NCBI GenBank assembly: GCA_020284085.1
Contig: JACEVL010000045.1
Coordinates: 580,001-644,000 of the forward strand
DNA: 64,000 nt
Source: Aporrectodea caliginosa
Taxonomy: Eukaryota; Annelida; Clitellata; Crassiclitellata; Lumbricidae
Direction of reading: 5' to 3'
Each line of letters starts with the position of its first letter. Position 1 is the stretch's first letter. Below the pieces are notes generated by a model that was given only the letters and a program-made list of their open reading frames with translations, ran no database searches and was not told the DNA's origin. Below are positions 58,429 to 64,000 of this stretch, one piece after another. The position numbers and the translations under genes are program-made.

Positions 58429-60159
58429 AACCTAGCTATTGCGGACTTGATTTGACATCGGCTTAATTAGGTCTGACGCCGGTAAAATTAATCGTTTAAC
58501 TGATGTGGCTTTTAATTGTGTGGCGTTGAGAAATTTCGGACATTGACATTACATTGGGCGCATGATTGAGCGCATGATCTATAGGCCTATCTGTAGACCT
58601 ATGTGCCACTGATCATGGCCTTCTCGAGAACTGTGCCACTGATGGCAAGGTGCACATGTATGGGTCCAAAATAAGCAGGTTCAACGAAAGTAGGTTAATG
58701 TATGAACATTAACATTACATTGCATTGAATGAACGTGGCTGTATAATACATACGGGCTAACGGGAGCATAATTATGTGTTGAGTTTTCTTTTAAAATTGG
58801 TTTGTTTAATTTCTTCAAATATAATATATATAGTCTGTATAATCTCCTTAAGTATGTACGTGGGCATTGGGCAACAGGTTGCTTTAACCAAAAACAAGAA
58901 AGTACAAGATGATATTGACTTAACCAGCCTAGTAAGCTTACTTAACTATATTTATTATGTTGATAATTTATATCTACGTAGGTCTATTATAATAGGCTAA
59001 TAGCTCAATTAATTAGTTTTAGACAGACGTAGGCCTATACGAGACATCACACTTCGAGACCGTACTAATTCAAACGCAATCCGCAGGCCATGTATATAAT
59101 TTGTCTCAACTATAATTTCTACAGCAACTGCAGTTTTGTAGCGTCGCTAGAGGGCTACCCGTCATGAATTATTGTCACAGCGTGTCCTTATTGTCTGCTT
59201 CAGTCTCAACGCAGTCTTAATTCTAATTACTGCAAAAGATAATCAAGCATAATTATATCCATCTCGATATAAACAGTGTAAACATAACTTATCGTAAGTT
59301 GCGATCCATCTCGAGCGCATTCATGGTCTGCTGCAGCTCGCAACCGGATTTTAGTCTTTGCAGATTGTACTACAGGAGGCTTATCTGGAACGGTTGCAAA
59401 GAGATCAGCCTCTAGCAGTGACGCAATAATTAGGCATTATGGGCTTGCATGCGCCCTTAGCTTTGAGCAGCGTTTTAGAGTTTACGATTATGCATAGCCT
59501 AGCCTATATATATGATTATGATTATAGTTAAGACCATTAAGGTGTATAATATATCTTTATAATATCTAATTGGTTAAGACCACGTCAGTATAAATAATTA
59601 CACAGTACGTCGACTCCGGCCGCTGCCTGTTGACTAGGTTTTGAGACGACGCCATTTTGAAAGTGAGCTGTTTGAGCCCCAGTTGAATAACTTCATTATC
59701 ATGTAACCTCCTTGAGCAAGGGGTTCACTCATAATTGTTCAGATTAACTCAGCCTTTCATCCCTTCTAGGTTGATAAATGACTGACAGACAGACAGTGAG
59801 ACAGACAGACAGAAAGTGCATCAGACAGACAGAAAGACAGACAGGCATACAGCCATACAGACAAACAGACACCCAGGAAGACAGACTTGCAGGAAGACTG
59901 ACTGTTCGACTGACAAACACACAGGAAGACAGACAAACTGACAGGAAGACAGACAGACACCTAGGAAGACAGACAGGAAGACAGACTGACAAGAAGACAG
60001 ACATACAGGAAGACAGACTGACTGACAGACAGAAAGACAGACAGACACATATACAGTCAGTGCGACAGACAGACAGGAAGACAGACTTACAGTGAGACGG
60101 ACACGAAGACGGTGGTATTGGTGGTAGTAGTATTAGTTAGAGGAAAAGGAGAGAGAGTG

Positions 60160-60198
<39 letters not shown>

Positions 60199-62035
60199 GG
60201 AGCAGGAGCAGGAGGAGATCTCGAAGGATTGCATTGCAATAGCGCAAATCAGGCATGCAAGTGATGCAACTGGAGCTCACTCTGAAAATGGCGGACGACA
60301 GTGGGCGGGGCTAACCCGCTTTCAAGTTATTCACACATTCAGACTGCTGCAACGGCCGTAATTATTTATACTGTGTTATCTGATCCTGTACCTTCCAATC
60401 CTCTGAAAACCTACGACAGTCACCCGCCAATTAACATCTGCTGTGGGGCCCTCTCTTATCTCACACATTCTGACTGCTGAAACCGGTGTTAAGACTAACT
60501 TGCCGAAACAGCATGGCAGTGATCTCTATTAATAGGCCTATAGTATTAATAGCCTACACATCAGTGGTAAAACGTATAATCTGAAATATTACAGATAGGC
60601 TATATATTTAGGCCTAACTCTGCAAGAAGTGTAAAACTATTTAAACTTTTAAGAAATACAAGACGCACGCTTGTACTGTAACAAGATTGTCAAGCTGCGT
60701 CTGAAATCAGGTAACATTCTACAATAGCGCTAAATAAATCCTTAGCATGCATCTCTGCGCGTCCTTAGCGGTTGCCAGCTGGGGTGCGTGCGTGCAATGC
60801 AGCGGTTGACCTTTGAACCAGGAAGCTACAAGCTAAACATAAACTCGGCGTCTAATTATTTGCAGTGAGCAGCGAGAGATAATGTTGTAATTCTAAAATG
60901 ACACTGGTTGTCGTCGTCTAATTGAGTGGTCGTCGGCTGAACAAACATCCCTTTAAGCGCTGGCTTTCAGCCTTCACATCTGGTAAATGTTACGATTCTC
61001 TCGATAACTTTGACGGGCGTGTAAACTGTAAGCTGATGCTAGGACGTGTTTTCAGCCGACACAAACTTTGTCGATATACGAGACTAGGTTTATCGGAAGT
61101 GGTTGCGATCACAAGATATGCTGCAATAATACACCCCGCATCTCAATATATTTGATCGTCTTATGTTACTGTTTGGCTGTTGTCAGTTGACTAATCGGGG
61201 TCTTCTTCGGTACGTTTCAACGATTTTTCTGGGCTGAAAACTTCTGGTAGTAGCTGTGGCCAGGCTTCAGTTGCGTGCGTGGATGAGGAAGAAATTTTAG
61301 TTAATTTACCTCCTGGTTTAGTACGAGAGAAGGGGCGTGACGTGACACCTCTGGCTGCAAATTTGTGCTAATTTAGTTTTATTACATCTGCTGTGTTTGA
61401 GAAAATCTCTGCCACTGATTATCATCTGTCACGGGAAATGGCGAACGTTAAAGTAGGAGTTTAGACTTTTATGACTTTCTTGTTGACTTTGGTCTTTGAA
61501 TGGTCTTCCTACAAACCGGGTTTGATGTTGCATCACCTATCGTTGCATTCTGCTTGGCTTTCTTAAGCTAAAGCATCATCTTTTTTATGACAACAAGCAT
61601 TTTATAATGGGATGTTAAGATAATCATGTGGATAACTATGATTGTTTTATAATGAGATATTAAGGTAAGTGTGTTAGTTTATTATATTTATTTAACCTGG
61701 TGGTTTTCGGTTAGGTCCATGTCAACATGTCTGCGTACGTTGAACGTCATAATTGGTGTTAGTGGGTAACTGAAGAGTGTTTTCAGTGTAATTGTGGTCT
61801 TGTCCATTTCCAAATATTCACAAAAGGGACAGTTTAGATGGAGGAAAAGCTGTTGTTGGTTGTTGTATCGTAGCGAAACAAATGGGTTCGCTCTTGTCTT
61901 GTATTGCCAATTGCGGCATCTTTTCTTTCTTGCGCAAAGATCATTCTACCAGGTGTAGAGGAGGAGGAGGGTATATAGAAGTTGTTACCATGAAATTTAC
62001 AGGACCCTTGTATTTATTATTGTTATTATTACGCA

Positions 62036-62195
62036 TTTATTAAGCACCACAATCTAATGACCAAACACCAAGTGTGAGCGAAGGACTTGCTCTAGGTCCA
62101 TGCACAGTAACCGTCTCGGAGAGGAGGCTCAAACCCGTTCTCTCTGTGTAATAAGGCGAGTTCTCTCACCATTTGGCTACTCTCGCTACCCTATA
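62036..62195 (-). repeat. SINE family B, decayed copy
   Basis: Minus strand reads AGCGAGAGTAGCCAAATGG, box B-like GGGTTTGAGCC, then GACGGTTACTGTGCATGGACC and AAGTCCTTCGCTCAC, in the same order as the 28.5-kb element. Confidence 0.6.
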
Positions 62196-62416
62196 TTTTT
62201 CTCACCGTGCTGAAAAAATTTCAAACTACAAACGATTTCGAAGTATTTTAAATAATTTACATCATAAATTGAAATGCCATAATAAAAAGGATAAAGGATG
62301 GAACTGATGGAATGACTTCTTTGGCTCCCTGTTATCAATATCCCGAAGACATCAGTCGATTATGTTGGCTGCTAACAGTAATAATACATAGCAGGAAGAA
62401 TTGTGCATGCAACTAG

Positions 62417-62560
62417 TCTCTGTCTCTCTCTCTGTTTCTCTCTCTCTCTGTCTCTCTCTGTTTCTGCCTGTCTCTCTATCTCTCCCTCCATCCCTTCCTT
62501 CCTCCCCCTCCCCTCTCTCTCTCTTTCTATCTGTCTGTCTGTCTGTATGTCTCCAGAACT
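62417..62560. repeat. CT-rich imperfect repeat
   Basis: TCTCTCTGTTTCTC-type sequence with CCTTCC and GTCT parts. Confidence 0.9.
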
Positions 62561-63388
62561 GCCTGAGATGTTCCAGACGTCACATGTCACTTACAGCCTC
62601 CAAACCAAACAAATGTTTCTTTCCTGTAGGATTACACTTATTCTGGATAAAAATAGTCATAAATAGCAAACATAATTATTTTGCTAATAATAAGTTATAT
62701 TTATGACTGGGTGACACATAATATTATGTTCATTCCGATGTCATTAACAGTTTGAGAACCATATTTTCTGTCCTAGGCATTATGCTTAACTCTGGCTAAA
62801 ATGGAGGGTAACCGGTGGTGATGGTAATGATTCAACCTCCCAATACTTAATGCCTTGTTGTCTACTGGCAAGGGGTCGTCCATATAGGATGTCTGCAAAA
62901 ATGACCTACTGTGAACCCCTCACCCGAATTTGTCCTTATTTGGCCTTACCCTCCCTGACTTCTTTTCTGCTGCTTTTCCATGCCAACTCAAATTCACTTT
63001 TTAATGTCACCAACGTTCTTTTACTATTTTTCCAGTCTGTGCAAATGGCCGATGAAATGGTCATTGAACTGCCAGAACATTACCAATGACAAACCAATTT
63101 TAATACTATCTGACTGAATTTGTGTTTAAGGCACACGTTGTACTCAACTAACTATGTATCAAATTCAAATACAGACGTCTGCACTGGTCATGACCCCTCC
63201 CCTTGTCTGCATTGGGATGACCCCTCCTTTCCCCGCATTGCTGACTTCCTTTATGGACGACCCCCAACAGGATCTCGTTCTTTGTGCATATGGAAAGGAA
63301 ACGAGAGCTTTGCATAGGTTCCATCAGACGAAATGAGGCCTTTATTTCCTTACTTACTCATTGTAATGATCTGATTTTGTTTTTGAAG

Positions 63389-63565
63389 AGTTTTAGAAGA
63401 CTTTCGAGTATGCTTCCGAGTCGGTCGAAGAGTCTGTCTGGACCGTCTTCAGGACCAAAGGGTCCGGTGCTGATCGAAGGTCTGCTCGAGAAGAAGAAGA
63501 CCTTCGGATCGAGCAAATTCTTCTGTTCACTGCACGACGGAAAACTTTGGTACAGCGAAGATAAG
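63389..63565 (+). CDS. Exon encoding start of a pleckstrin-homology domain (partial gene)
   Basis: Acceptor after a T-rich tract (TTTTGTTTTTGAAG) and donor GTGCGT after GAAGATAAG. The frame is open throughout. It encodes a basic Ser/Arg/Pro-rich lead (LSSMLPSRSKSLSGPSS) and then VLIEGLLEKKKTFGSSKFFC, LHDGKLWYSEDK, which has the G-x-L-x-K-K ... W/F-x-x-R/K-F-F ... L-x-Y pattern of the first three strands of a PH domain. PH domains bind phosphoinositides or proteins at membranes. The rest of the domain must lie beyond the window. The exon start could be 63391 instead. The parent protein is not identified. Confidence 0.65.
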
Positions 63566-63756
63566 GTGCGTTAGTCTCATCCGGTGGGTGACTTCTATAG
63601 CACCTGTCCAATATTATGCCTTTGTATGGAGTTTGCTTTTATCAGTAAATGTATTGTATGCATCTTATCTCCACTTACACCTGCTTTTGTATGGAATATG
63701 CTTTGTATGCATGTATATATCTAGTATTTATACAGTATCCTTTGACTTATGTATGT

Positions 63757-63763
63757 ATGTATA

Positions 63764-63805
<42 letters not shown>
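63757..63805. repeat. (GT)n(TA)n microsatellite
   Basis: GTGTGTGT passing into TATATATA. Confidence 0.95.
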
Positions 63806-64000
63806 GTGTTGATTAGCACACTTAATAGAGCAGTGCTTCCCCACCTTTTTTCAATCGAGCACCCTTCCTAAGATGGCATATTGCATATTTATGGTACTTA
63901 TTACATAATATATATATATATAAAACTGTTTAGACTGAATACACTTCAAATAAGGTAACGTTATATTCATTCCACTTAGCTACAATGCTCAAATTGTCAA

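Larger units (their letters stand above)
58429..63388. other. Mostly unannotated right flank
   Basis: Contains a (CAGA)n-rich tract at about 59775-60105, (CAGGGA)n at about 60160-60200, partial direct repeats TCACACATTC(A/T)GACTGCTG at 60331 and 60462, and several TAGGCCTA motifs. A possible acceptor at 63033 is followed by MADEMVIELPEHYQ and a stop, without homology. Confidence 0.4.

Noticed and set aside
60922..61155. 77-residue ORF
   Set aside because: It opens at a non-ATG codon and shows no recognisable family or splice signals.
63034..63089. Possible terminal exon encoding MADEMVIELPEHYQ
   Set aside because: A decent acceptor precedes it, but it ends in a stop after 18 codons, lacks homology and cannot be joined to any neighbour.

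Overview
This is animal nuclear DNA. It has three multi-exon protein genes with GT-AG introns of a few hundred bases to a few kilobases, long microsatellites and minisatellites, tRNA-derived SINE copies and short DNA transposons. The protein families are a ZMIZ-type SP-RING factor, the p97 cofactor p47, and a PRAME/LRRC14-type leucine-rich-repeat protein. Together with the abundant (CT)n, (GTCT)n and GGCGCTATATAAA-type repeat tails, they suggest an invertebrate, probably a marine deuterostome or another bilaterian. The species cannot be fixed from the sequence alone.

Positions 1-24.4 kb contain no protein exon I can support. They hold a 2.3-kb array of a 22-bp unit (502-2792), a GC-rich promoter-like stretch (about 3.4-3.8 kb), a short hAT transposon with intact 8-bp target duplications (5276-5644), a nested three-unit transposon-like array (about 5.8-7.5 kb), a decayed hAT fragment (about 9.0-9.48 kb) and very long simple repeats, including opposed GA and CT tracts at 17.3-18.65 kb.

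Positions 24.4-36.1 kb (+ strand) carry a ZMIZ1/2 (Drosophila tonalli) homologue. Thirteen coding exons join in frame to 1000 codons. The central ZMIZ domain, SP-RING and acidic C-terminus are present. The conserved ZMIZ N-terminus is not visible, and the first coding exon here is Gln/His-rich. Four minisatellite or duplication blocks lie in its introns.

Positions 38.5-46.1 kb (- strand) carry a complete p47/NSFL1C gene of 11 exons and 422 codons, with UBA, SEP and UBX domains and two p97-binding SHP-type motifs. It converges tail-to-tail with ZMIZ. A transposon-like element with about 75-80-bp inverted ends (46.28-47.69 kb) begins about 130 bp upstream of its start codon.

Positions 49.5-57.2 kb (- strand) carry a PRAME/LRRC14-family gene. 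Nine exons join in frame to 601 codons, with a candidate elongin-BC/Cullin-2 box followed by leucine-rich repeats.

Positions 57.6-64 kb hold a LINE 3' fragment, a 361-bp inverted-repeat element with a small ORF, simple repeats, and near the right edge (63.39-63.57 kb) one + strand exon encoding the start of a pleckstrin-homology domain. The three genes are unrelated in pathway except that ZMIZ acts in SUMO biology, while p47 and LRRC14-type proteins act in ubiquitin biology. I see no evidence of a coordinated system. I did not find an undescribed system; the most unusual material is in the repeat and transposon architecture.
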